NCBI GenBank assembly: GCA_046263155.1
Contig: JBHELF010000012.1
Coordinates: 1 to 63,024, forward strand
Length of the DNA: 63,024 nt
Direction: 5' to 3'
From: DATADF01 sp046263155
GTDB lineage: Bacteria > Actinomycetota > CADDZG01 > WHSQ01
Numbering within the stretch: position 1 is the stretch's first letter; every line of letters begins with the position of its first letter. A model generated the notes under the pieces. It saw only the letters and a program-made list of their open reading frames with translations, did not search any database and was not told the DNA's origin. The position numbers and the translations under genes were made by a program. Of the stretch, positions 9,245 to 17,307 are shown piece by piece.

Positions 9245-10089
9245 TGCGCGCCAGGATTTGGGGCTGTCGCGGGTCGCTCGCCACGCCCGGACACAACACG
9301 TTGCGATACGGGGGCAACACCTCGTGCGTAGAGGTACGTCTCAAGGACGGAACGTTGATCGTGCTGGATGCCGGCACGGGTATCCGCTCACTGGGGCTTG
9401 CGCTCGCCCCCGATCCTCCCGAAGCAATTCATCTATTGCTCACACATCTGCACCTCGACCATATCGAGGGTCTCGGCTTTTTCCTTCCGCTGTGGCGGCC
9501 CGATGTTGAACTGCACATCTGGGGGCCGCCTTCGTCGGTGATGAGTCTCCGCGAACGGCTGGCCCGCTACCTATCGCCACCGCTTTTTCCACTTGATCTT
9601 GCAGAGGCATCGCCTCCGCCCCATTTCCACGACGTTCCCGACGAGGAATGGACCATCGGGAGTGCCCGTATCACCGCCCTCCCGGTGGCGCACCCAGGCC
9701 CGACCGTTGGCTATCTCCTCTCGGAGGATGCGCGCTCGCTGGCCTACGTCCCCGACCATGAGCCCGGCCTCGGGAAGGATCTGCTGGATGTATCTCCGGA
9801 CTGGATCTCAGGGTTCGGGTTGACGCGCGACGTGGACGTCCTGTTGCACGACTCCCAATACACCGAGAAGGAATATCCGCGTCGGATGGGCTGGGGCCAC
9901 TCGAGCGTCGCCGATGCCGTCGCCCTGGCCGCGGTGTCCCAGGTGGGACAGTTGGTGATGTTCCACCACGATCCGTCCCACGACGATTCCTATCTCGAGG
10001 ACATGGCTACGCGTGCTAAGCAGCTCTGGGAGGGAAACGGGGACGCCCCCGTGCTCGCACGCGAGGGCATGGACATCGACCTGAGCTGA
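9244..10089 (+). CDS. MBL-fold metallo-hydrolase
   Basis: 281 residues. Metallo-beta-lactamase superfamily, RNase Z/phosphodiesterase-like branch. The metal motif THLHLDH is at 67-73 (His68, His70, Asp72, His73), preceded by LDAGTGIRSLG. Further His/Asp ligands lie in LPVAHPG, LLHDSQY and the C-terminal MFHHDPSHDD. The N-terminal WGCRGSLATPG is typical of the branch fused to or paired with signalling domains. Coupled by a 1-base overlap to the PAS protein; likely a cytosolic hydrolase of a phosphodiester or nucleotide-type substrate under PAS control (inference). Confidence 0.88.
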   Translation: MRARIWGCRGSLATPGHNTLRYGGNTSCVEVRLKDGTLIVLDAGTGIRSLGLALAPDPPEAIHLLLTHLHLDHIEGLGFFLPLWRPDVELHIWGPPSSVMSLRERLARYLSPPLFPLDLAEASPPPHFHDVPDEEWTIGSARITALPVAHPGPTVGYLLSEDARSLAYVPDHEPGLGKDLLDVSPDWISGFGLTRDVDVLLHDSQYTEKEYPRRMGWGHSSVADAVALAAVSQVGQLVMFHHDPSHDDSYLEDMATRAKQLWEGNGDAPVLAREGMDIDLS

Positions 10090-10281
10090 CTTGCGTCGAC
10101 GGGCGTGACGCCTCTTCGGCACCCCGCTCGCTACGCTCGCTTACGCCGGAGGCCTCCGCTAAAGCGTTGGCCTCCATTGGCGGCAAAGGTGCCTCAGAGT
10201 CGCCTCGCCTCTCGACGTTGTGAGCTGCGTCGATTTAGACCCTGGCTTGCGTGTTGCGCGCGCTGCACCCCTCTTAAATGG

Positions 10282-12597
10282 TTAGGGGAGCTTGACCGTG
10301 TAGACACCTCGGCCGAACGTGCCTGCGTAGAGCGAGTCGTTTTTCGGGATGTAGCGGATGTCGGGAACCGGCGCGTTGGGCAGTCCCTGGCCCAGCCGAT
10401 ACCACTTGCCTCCGGCAGTGGTGCTCGTGAAGACGCCAAGGTCGGTCGCGACAAACAGACTCTCTCCGACGAGGATCACTTCGTTGACAGGAGCCTTCGG
10501 AAGGTTGCCGGTGATGTTCTTGAAGCTGCCGCCTCCGTCCGTGGACTTCAGAACGTACGACTTGTTGTCGCCCTCGCGGTAGCCCGAGAAGGTGATGTAG
10601 AAGACGTCGGGGTTGTCGGGTTGCACCTCGATCGAGGTGATCCAGCGGTCGGGCAACGCTTCGTTTGTAAGTGGTGTCCAGACCGCCAAGTTTGTCGTCT
10701 TGTACAGGTAGCCGTTATCCGTTCCCGCGTAGACCGTCTCCGGTTGGGCTTTGTTCAACCCGATCGCCTGCACCGTGCCGTAGTGCCCCGCGTACAGCGG
10801 GTTTATTTCACGACCGGCCTCTGCCCTGCCGAGGTCGTAACTGATCGGTCTCCAGTTCCGGCCCCCGTCTTCGGAGCGACTGACATAGTCGCCGGCCGTG
10901 AACACGACCTGCGGATCGTGCGGTGCGAATTCGATCGGCGTCATCCAGCCCTGGCGCGTTGAGAAGGTTTCGGCGTCGATCGACTCCCCTTGGTTGCCGC
11001 CGTTGAACGACACCGCGCACGCTCCGTACTGGGTGCAGGAAAACACGTGCTCTTTATCCTTCGGGTTGATCGCGTTCTTGACCCCGTCACCACCGGATCC
11101 ATAGAAGTTCCAGGTGCCTTCCGGCCAGGTCCGCACGTTTCCTTGATCCTGGAGACCGCCGTTGATGCGGAGCGGATCTTGCTCGCTCACATCGATCGTG
11201 TAGAACTGGTTCCAGGGTTGGTACTTGGCGAGAACCCACGAGCCGTTCGCCGCGTTCTGGGTCGACGTATATACGCCGCCGTCGTTTCCGGCCCACACTC
11301 TGTTCTTCACGTGCGGGTCCCACGCGAGGGCATGTTGGTCGACGTGCATGCCACCTTGAGAGGTGAAGCTCTGGCCGCCGTTGGTCGACTCCGCGAGCGG
11401 CAGTCCGGCGACGAAGAGGCGGTTCTCGTCCTTGGGATCGACCCACACCCGGCCGAACCACCACCCATAGGTCAGGGGTACCGCTGCGAGAGTCGCCTGC
11501 GCTTGAGGGGGCGCCGTCCAGGTCGCGCCGCCGTCACTGGACACAAAGAAGAGCTCGTGCGTTCCGGTGGGATTGTTCGCGTAGATCGCGTACATCCGGC
11601 CCGGATTGCTGGGCGCGATCGCTACTCCGATGCGGCCTATGGCCTCGTTCTGGGGCGGAAGGCCGTTACTGGGACCGAGCAGGGTGAAGTTCTTTCCGCC
11701 GTCGCTCGACTGCCAGATACCGGAGCCCGGACCCGTGTAGTCGCGCCAGTCCGGGTAACGGAAGTGGTCCCACATGGCGACGAGGATGTTTTTTGGGTTC
11801 TTCGGATCGAACGCGACATCGACGGCACCCGTTGTGTCGTTCGGCGGTTTGAGAATGAGCTTCCAGGTGGCACCCGAATCGCGCGTCTCGTAAAGCCCTC
11901 GCTGGCCGCCGGCCTTGAAGAGGTTGCCGGACGCGGCCACCAACACGTGTCGAGGATCCTTCGGATCGACCGCGATCCGCCCGATCGTCGGGGAGCTCGT
12001 GAGCCCCACTCGTTTCCAAGTTTTCGCGCGGTTCGTTGACTTGTAGACGCCGTTCCCGCCGTACGTCAGGCTTCCTCCCCCGGGGTTCGTCTCGCCCGTT
12101 CCCACCCAGAGCGTGCCGTCCCGGCCCATGGCGATCGCGCCCATCGATTGCACCCACGTGTGTGGCCAGGCCTCCACGTAAGTGCTGCCGCCGTCGGTGC
12201 TCTTCCAGATGCCACCGGATGCCGAAGCGACGTAGATCGTGTCTTTGAGTTCGACATCGACCGCGATGTCGACGACGCGTGCACCTATGTTGGCGGGTCC
12301 GAGGAACCTCCAGCGTGGCGCAGCGAGGTCGGGAGCGCTGCGGGCGGTTTGGCGACTGATCGCACGCGCTTGACGTGCGGCGGCGCGCAGGACACGCGGG
12401 GACGGCGCCTTGTCGGGCCCGAAACGGCTGAATAGAAAGGCATCGCCCGGCACTTCTTCCGCTTCCAGTTCGAGGGCTCCTTGAGGAAGCACGGTCCAGG
12501 TCGGTGAGGGACCATTTCGAACAGTCAGGCCCACGAGGACACCAGCCATCACTGCAGCAAGGGCCCAACGCAGACGCGTCTTGTCGGCGATTGTCAC
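10282..12597 (-). CDS. Secreted BNR/sortilin-like beta-propeller protein
   Basis: 771 residues from GTG 12597, with a strong AGGAGG ribosome site and an N-terminal hydrophobic segment (~10-27) serving as signal or anchor. Repeated Asp-box motifs (KSTDGGSTY, QSSDGGKNF, VSSDGGATW, RSEDGGRNW, KSTDGGGSF) indicate one or two large propellers, as in VPS10/sortilin-type and xyloglucanase-like proteins. It ends without a cell-wall anchor. It is the second of four BNR proteins in the window. It converges with the MBL gene across a 192-base gap containing an inverted repeat GGCACC/GGTGCC but no clear terminator. Confidence 0.8.
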   Translation of the reverse strand: MTIADKTRLRWALAAVMAGVLVGLTVRNGPSPTWTVLPQGALELEAEEVPGDAFLFSRFGPDKAPSPRVLRAAARQARAISRQTARSAPDLAAPRWRFLGPANIGARVVDIAVDVELKDTIYVASASGGIWKSTDGGSTYVEAWPHTWVQSMGAIAMGRDGTLWVGTGETNPGGGSLTYGGNGVYKSTNRAKTWKRVGLTSSPTIGRIAVDPKDPRHVLVAASGNLFKAGGQRGLYETRDSGATWKLILKPPNDTTGAVDVAFDPKNPKNILVAMWDHFRYPDWRDYTGPGSGIWQSSDGGKNFTLLGPSNGLPPQNEAIGRIGVAIAPSNPGRMYAIYANNPTGTHELFFVSSDGGATWTAPPQAQATLAAVPLTYGWWFGRVWVDPKDENRLFVAGLPLAESTNGGQSFTSQGGMHVDQHALAWDPHVKNRVWAGNDGGVYTSTQNAANGSWVLAKYQPWNQFYTIDVSEQDPLRINGGLQDQGNVRTWPEGTWNFYGSGGDGVKNAINPKDKEHVFSCTQYGACAVSFNGGNQGESIDAETFSTRQGWMTPIEFAPHDPQVVFTAGDYVSRSEDGGRNWRPISYDLGRAEAGREINPLYAGHYGTVQAIGLNKAQPETVYAGTDNGYLYKTTNLAVWTPLTNEALPDRWITSIEVQPDNPDVFYITFSGYREGDNKSYVLKSTDGGGSFKNITGNLPKAPVNEVILVGESLFVATDLGVFTSTTAGGKWYRLGQGLPNAPVPDIRYIPKNDSLYAGTFGRGVYTVKLP

Positions 12598-12957
12598 GGT
12601 CTACCTCCTGAAAATTGATCTCCATTCATGATTTCGACGAGGCCCAGACCAGTCCTTTCCCTCGGGGGCCGAGGCCCAGTTTCGGCCGCCTCGATGGGGG
12701 TAAGGCTGCGGCATGGCAACCAGGACTTTTCGTCCTATCGGCGAGCGACGTCGCCATCCTCGGCCCCTATCGAGCGAAGGTCCGATCCACGACCGAATCA
12801 TCGACCTGACTTCCAAGGAGCGGGTGTTGAGAGGCCGGCGGGCCATCCGAATGGGGCTGCAGGAGGTCCAGTACTTGAGTCGCCGCGCGCCGCACCCAGC
12901 CGCGTAGTAGCTGCACGCAGCCGCTCGAGTCACACCGATTCCCGCCTTTTACGCGTC
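12598..12957. other. Intergenic region, possible 64-codon ORF
   Basis: 360 bases between divergently transcribed genes. It holds the ribosome site and 5' leader of the BNR gene and the promoter of the cyclase gene. A plus-strand reading frame at 12713-12907 (64 codons, Arg-rich, internal piece IIDLTSKERVLRGRRAIRMG) could be a small gene, but its ribosome site is weak and I recognise no family. No tRNA or riboswitch structure was recognised. Confidence 0.3.
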
Positions 12958-12963
12958 TAGAGT
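12958..12963 (+). promoter_or_regulatory. -10 box TAGAGT, leaderless start of cyclase gene
   Basis: TAGAGT is followed by exactly 6 bases and then ATG 12970. This places the predicted transcription start on the start codon. No good -35 was seen. Confidence 0.5.
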
Positions 12964-12969
12964 GGACGC

Positions 12970-15900
12970 ATGAGCGCGTCCGTGACACCGGGGGCGTTGG
13001 AATTCGAGGGCCCGGTCACCATTCTCTTTACAGATGTCGAGGGCTCGACCGAGTTACGTACGCGCCTAGGCGACGAAGCCTCACATGAGATACTGCGGGC
13101 CCACGAATCACTCGTCAGGGATCAGGTCGGAGCGGCCGGAGGCCGCGAGATCAAATCGCTCGGCGACGGCCTCATGGTGGCCTTCAATTCCGCGAAAAAG
13201 GCGGTGGCCTGCGCGGTAGCGATTCAAAGGACTCTTCAAGAACGCCCGCCGGCGGTCTCCGACGGCGGCCTGCGGATACGGATCGGCCTCAACACGGGTG
13301 AAGTGATCGCCGAGGAGGGCGATCTCTACGGCGAGGCGATCCACGCCGCCGCACGCATCGCCGCGCGCGCTCGGGGAGGCGAGATCTTGGCTGCCGGGGT
13401 CGTCCGCGAGCTGGCGGGAACGGTTCCCGAGGTCAGCTTTCGCGATCGCGGTCGCGTCCGCCTGAGGGGATTTCCCGACCGCCGCCAGATCTACGAGGTG
13501 GTGTGGAGAGCCGATGAAGCGCCGGTGGTCGTCATCGGCCGCACCCCCTATGTGGGGCGACAGTCCGAGCGGGCCGAGCTCCTGAGACTGGTTGAGAAGG
13601 CCGCCTCGGGGCAGGGAGCGGTCGCCGTGATCGGGGGCGAGCCGGGCGTCGGCAAGACTCGGCTCACCGAAGAGGCGGTGGCCGAAGCAACGAAGCGAGG
13701 CATGCTCGGTCTGATCGGCCACTGCTACGAGACCGAGAGCGCACCCCCGTATGTCGCGTTTGTGGAGATTCTCGAAAGTGCGGCCCGGGGCGCGGCTCGC
13801 TCTGAAGCGCTTCGCGAGGCGCTCGGCGATGTGGCCGGCGAGGTCGCCCGCATCGTTCCCGAGTTGCGTCGAATCTTTCCCGACATACCGCCGCCGATCG
13901 AGCTTCCGCCCGAGCAAGAGCGGCGCTATTTGTTCAACAGCGTGGGTGAGTTTCTCCAACGGGCTAGCGCACTCCGGCCTCAGTTGATCGTTCTGGACGA
14001 CCTGCATTGGGCCGACGAGCCCACTCTGCTTTTAGTCGAGCACCTGGCCGAGCGGATTCACGAGCACCCCGTTCTGATCCTCGGCACTTACCGGGACGTG
14101 GAGTTGGACGTGGCGCGCCCACTCGCCAACACACTCGAGAGGTTGGTTCGCCGCCGACTCGCCCATCGAATCTCGCTGCGTCGTCTTCCCGAGCAAGACG
14201 TTGCTCAGATGCTGAAAGCCCTCGCCAAAAAGGATGCTCCCGCCCCGCTCGTTAAGGCTCTTTACGAGGAGACGGAGGGAAACCCGTTCTTTGTCGAGGA
14301 GGTTTACAAGTACCTCTCCGAAGAGGGCAAGTTGTTCGACGAGCAGGGGGATTGGCGAGCCGAGTTGCAGCTCGAGGAACTCGAGGTTCCGGAGGGAGTG
14401 CGGCTCGTCATCGGTCGGAGGCTGGAACGTCTTTCGGATTCGGCGCGAAAAGTTCTGGCGGCCGGGGCGGTTATCGGACGAGCCTTCAGCTACGAGTTGT
14501 TGAAAGAGGTCGACGACAGCGACGAGGATGCGCTGCTCGACGCTCTGGACGATGCCGAACGCGCCTACCTGATTACCTCTGCAGCGGAAACCGACGAGGA
14601 CCGTCTCACCTTCGCGCACGAGCTCATTCGGCAGACGCTGCTTGGAAGCGTGTCCACACCGCGGCGTCGCCGTTTGCACGCGCGCGTTGCCGAAGCGATG
14701 GAGCGCATCCACAAGGAAAGCCTGGCCGAGAACGCGGCCGATATCGCCTCCCATCTAGAACGCGCCGGCCCCGCTGCGGATCCTCAACGGACCATCCATT
14801 TTCTCGGGCTTGCCGCAGAGCGTGCTCTGGCTGTGGCGGCGTTCGAAGACGCGCTTCGTTTCTCCGAGGATGCGCTGGCTCTCGAGCCGAACAATGAGTT
14901 AGTGCGGGCGGAGCTGCTCTATCGCCTTGGGCTCGCACAACGGAGTTTGGGAAGAGTTGACGAAGCTCTGATTACGTGGCGTGACGCATTGTCGATCTTC
15001 GAGAGAGTGGCAGATCCGATCCGGGTGGGAGAGGTCTGTTACGACATGGCGAACCAATTCGCCTGGGCATCTCGTTGGCCCGAGTCGCTGGAGATCGCGG
15101 CACGAGGTCTTCAAGTAGTAGGCGACGCGGTCAGCGTGCCGCGCGCTCGTTTGCTGGGAATCAGCGGCGTAATTCTTGCCCACAGTGGGCAGTACGAGGC
15201 CGCCGTCGCGCTGATCGAGGAGGGCAAGTCGATCGCCGAGAAGATGGGCGACCCCGTTCTCCTTGGGTACGAGCAGTTGGCGCGCGCTCTTATTCATCAG
15301 GTCTACATGGAGCTCGACAAGGCTGTAAGCATCGGGATGCCTACGACTCCGATGCTCCAAGAGGCCGGAGCCCTGTGGGATCTCGCCAGCTTCCTAGGGT
15401 TCATGCAGTTTGCGCTGTTCTTCCTCGGTCGCTGGGACGAGGCCGAGGCCGTCGCCGAGGAGCTGGAACCCTTAGCGCGTCGGCTGGGTCACTTCGGTGC
15501 TCTGGTTTTTGCGCTGGAGGCGCGCCCCATCCCGGAGTTCATCGGTGCGGATCTGCAGAAAATGGAGGTGCGGCTCGAGGAGGATGCCAAAGTCGCTCAA
15601 CATCTCGGTCCGCTGCAGCAATCTCAGATGGAGCAGTGGAAGGGCATCATCCAATTCTGGCGCGGGAGATGGGACAAGGCGGGGGCCCACTTCGAGTCCG
15701 CCGTCGGGCTCGATGCTCCGGGGATCTGGGCGGAGCTCCCGTGGGGTCAGCTCTGGCTCCACCGGTGCTATCTAGGTGACCGCGATCGTGCCCTTGAAGA
15801 GTTCGACGCGCGCCGTCACTTGCTTCCGGAGTCGGAGCGCCCCAATCACTGGGGAGCCGCTCACATTCTGTCCTGCGCGGTTGAGGGATTCCGGATGCTC

Positions 15901-16275
15901 GGTGAGCGCGAGCGAGTCGCCGAGCTTTATCCCCTGGTGCTCGAGGTGCTAATAGGAAAGAGCGTGGGACGGAACTTCGATCTGCGCCTTCACGAAACCA
16001 TTGCCGGAATCGCGGCCGGGGCGGCAGAGCGTTGGGATGAAGCGGAGACCCATTTTCAGGCCGCCGTCGAAAAGGCGGAAACACTGGGACTCAGGGTCGA
16101 GCAGATCGATGCTCGAAGGTTCTACGCCCAGATGTTGCTCGATCGGCGGGAGGGGCACGACGAGGAACGCGCTGCCGAATTGCTCGAGCAAGCGCTCCAG
16201 ACCTATCGCGATATCGGTATGGCGAAACACATCGAAATCGCCGAGCGATTACTAACCGGAGCATTGCAAACCTAG
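12970..16275 (+). CDS. Class III nucleotidyl cyclase / AAA ATPase / TPR regulator
   Basis: 1101 residues. Residues ~10-185 form an adenylate/guanylate cyclase homology domain (FTDVEGSTE with metal-binding Asp, IKSLGDGLMVAF, LNTGEV). Residues ~195-480 are an AAA/STAND-type ATPase with Walker A GGEPGVGKT (~220-228) and Walker B LIVLDDLHWAD. The remaining ~550 residues are helical TPR-like repeats. This cyclase-AAA16-TPR layout is common in actinobacteria and is thought to be a signal-responsive switch. It is cytosolic with no membrane segment. The downstream molybdopterin gene starts 4 bases after its stop, so both are probably one transcript. Confidence 0.9.
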   Translation: MSASVTPGALEFEGPVTILFTDVEGSTELRTRLGDEASHEILRAHESLVRDQVGAAGGREIKSLGDGLMVAFNSAKKAVACAVAIQRTLQERPPAVSDGGLRIRIGLNTGEVIAEEGDLYGEAIHAAARIAARARGGEILAAGVVRELAGTVPEVSFRDRGRVRLRGFPDRRQIYEVVWRADEAPVVVIGRTPYVGRQSERAELLRLVEKAASGQGAVAVIGGEPGVGKTRLTEEAVAEATKRGMLGLIGHCYETESAPPYVAFVEILESAARGAARSEALREALGDVAGEVARIVPELRRIFPDIPPPIELPPEQERRYLFNSVGEFLQRASALRPQLIVLDDLHWADEPTLLLVEHLAERIHEHPVLILGTYRDVELDVARPLANTLERLVRRRLAHRISLRRLPEQDVAQMLKALAKKDAPAPLVKALYEETEGNPFFVEEVYKYLSEEGKLFDEQGDWRAELQLEELEVPEGVRLVIGRRLERLSDSARKVLAAGAVIGRAFSYELLKEVDDSDEDALLDALDDAERAYLITSAAETDEDRLTFAHELIRQTLLGSVSTPRRRRLHARVAEAMERIHKESLAENAADIASHLERAGPAADPQRTIHFLGLAAERALAVAAFEDALRFSEDALALEPNNELVRAELLYRLGLAQRSLGRVDEALITWRDALSIFERVADPIRVGEVCYDMANQFAWASRWPESLEIAARGLQVVGDAVSVPRARLLGISGVILAHSGQYEAAVALIEEGKSIAEKMGDPVLLGYEQLARALIHQVYMELDKAVSIGMPTTPMLQEAGALWDLASFLGFMQFALFFLGRWDEAEAVAEELEPLARRLGHFGALVFALEARPIPEFIGADLQKMEVRLEEDAKVAQHLGPLQQSQMEQWKGIIQFWRGRWDKAGAHFESAVGLDAPGIWAELPWGQLWLHRCYLGDRDRALEEFDARRHLLPESERPNHWGAAHILSCAVEGFRMLGERERVAELYPLVLEVLIGKSVGRNFDLRLHETIAGIAAGAAERWDEAETHFQAAVEKAETLGLRVEQIDARRFYAQMLLDRREGHDEERAAELLEQALQTYRDIGMAKHIEIAERLLTGALQT

Positions 16276-16279
16276 TCAC

Positions 16280-17269
16280 ATGAGCACCCGGCGGACGAAT
16301 CTCGGTCTGCTACTCGCCCTCGGTCTCGCTTTCGCCAGCGGCATTGCGGCATTTGGGATCGGTAGCGGTTGGAATCGATGGGCCACGGCCGCCCATGCGA
16401 TCGCAGGTTTTCTGATCGTGGTTCTCACCCCCTGGAAGTCTTTTATCGTTCGCCGCGGGCTCACGCGTGGCCGCAGCGATGCCTGGGTATCGCTGGGATT
16501 TCTTTCGCTCGTGGTAGTTGCCATCGTCTCCGGTCTCGTTCACGCGGCGGGATTCGCCGGCACCTTCACGATCACTCCGATGCAGGTACACGTAGGAGCT
16601 GCTCTCGTCTCGTTGCCTCTCGCTTTGTGGCATGTGGTGCGTCGACCGGTGCGCGCCACCAAGACCGATCTTTCCCGCCGCCGCCTGCTAAAGGCAGGCG
16701 CCTTCGTCGCCGGCGCGTCGGTCTCCTACGCCGCAACCGAGGGGTTGATCCGTATCGCAGGCCTGCCCGGGTCTGGCCGGCGATTCACAGGTTCCCTCGA
16801 GCGTGGCTCTCATCATCCGGACGCGATGCCCGTCACTCAATGGCTGAACGATCGCGTACCCGCCATCGATCCTGGCACGTGGAGACTGCAAATTGGGCCT
16901 CGTTCGCTGACATACGAAGAGCTCACCGCCTTCGACGACCGAGTCGTCGCAACGCTTGACTGCACAGGGGGATGGTTCGCGACGCAGGAATGGGAGGGAG
17001 CCTGGTTGGGTGGCTTGCTCGAGGCGGGTGACGCGCGCAGCGTGGTGGCAACCTCGGTCACGGGATACGGGCGGCGCTTCCCGGCCGCAGATCTCGCCCG
17101 GATGTTTCTCGCCACGCGCGTCGAGGGAGAGGCCCTCAGCCCCGGCCACGGTTTTCCCGTCAGACTCGTGGTTCCGGGACGCCGGGGTTTCTGGTGGATC
17201 AAGTGGCTGACGTCGGTGGACACGAGCACCGTTCCGTGGTGGTTTCAATCCCCTTTTCCGCTGACCTAA
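16280..17269 (+). CDS. Membrane heme-type domain fused to molybdopterin oxidoreductase domain (MsrQ/MsrP-like fusion)
   Basis: 329 residues. The N-terminal ~125 residues hold four membrane helices with His residues suited to b-heme ligation (TAAHAIAG, HAAGF, VHVGA, LWHVV). A Tat-like motif SRRRLLKAG sits at 132-140 before a fifth hydrophobic segment. The C-terminal ~170 residues are a sulfite-oxidase-fold molybdopterin domain with the probable Mo-ligand Cys228 in TLDCTGGW. Separate YedZ/MsrQ and YedY/MsrP proteins do this job in other bacteria (methionine sulfoxide repair outside the cytoplasm). Here both appear in one chain. Heme ligation and substrate are inferred. Confidence 0.75.
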   Translation: MSTRRTNLGLLLALGLAFASGIAAFGIGSGWNRWATAAHAIAGFLIVVLTPWKSFIVRRGLTRGRSDAWVSLGFLSLVVVAIVSGLVHAAGFAGTFTITPMQVHVGAALVSLPLALWHVVRRPVRATKTDLSRRRLLKAGAFVAGASVSYAATEGLIRIAGLPGSGRRFTGSLERGSHHPDAMPVTQWLNDRVPAIDPGTWRLQIGPRSLTYEELTAFDDRVVATLDCTGGWFATQEWEGAWLGGLLEAGDARSVVATSVTGYGRRFPAADLARMFLATRVEGEALSPGHGFPVRLVVPGRRGFWWIKWLTSVDTSTVPWWFQSPFPLT

Positions 17270-17307
17270 TCAACCCGCGCCCGAACGATCTGGTAGACGA
17301 TTGACAT

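Noticed and set aside
10090..10281. GGCACC/GGTGCC inverted repeat and CGCTCGCTACGCTCGC repeat in the MBL-BNR gap
   Set aside because: Arms are short and far apart (~63 bases) with no T-run; not convincing as a terminator or mobile-element end.
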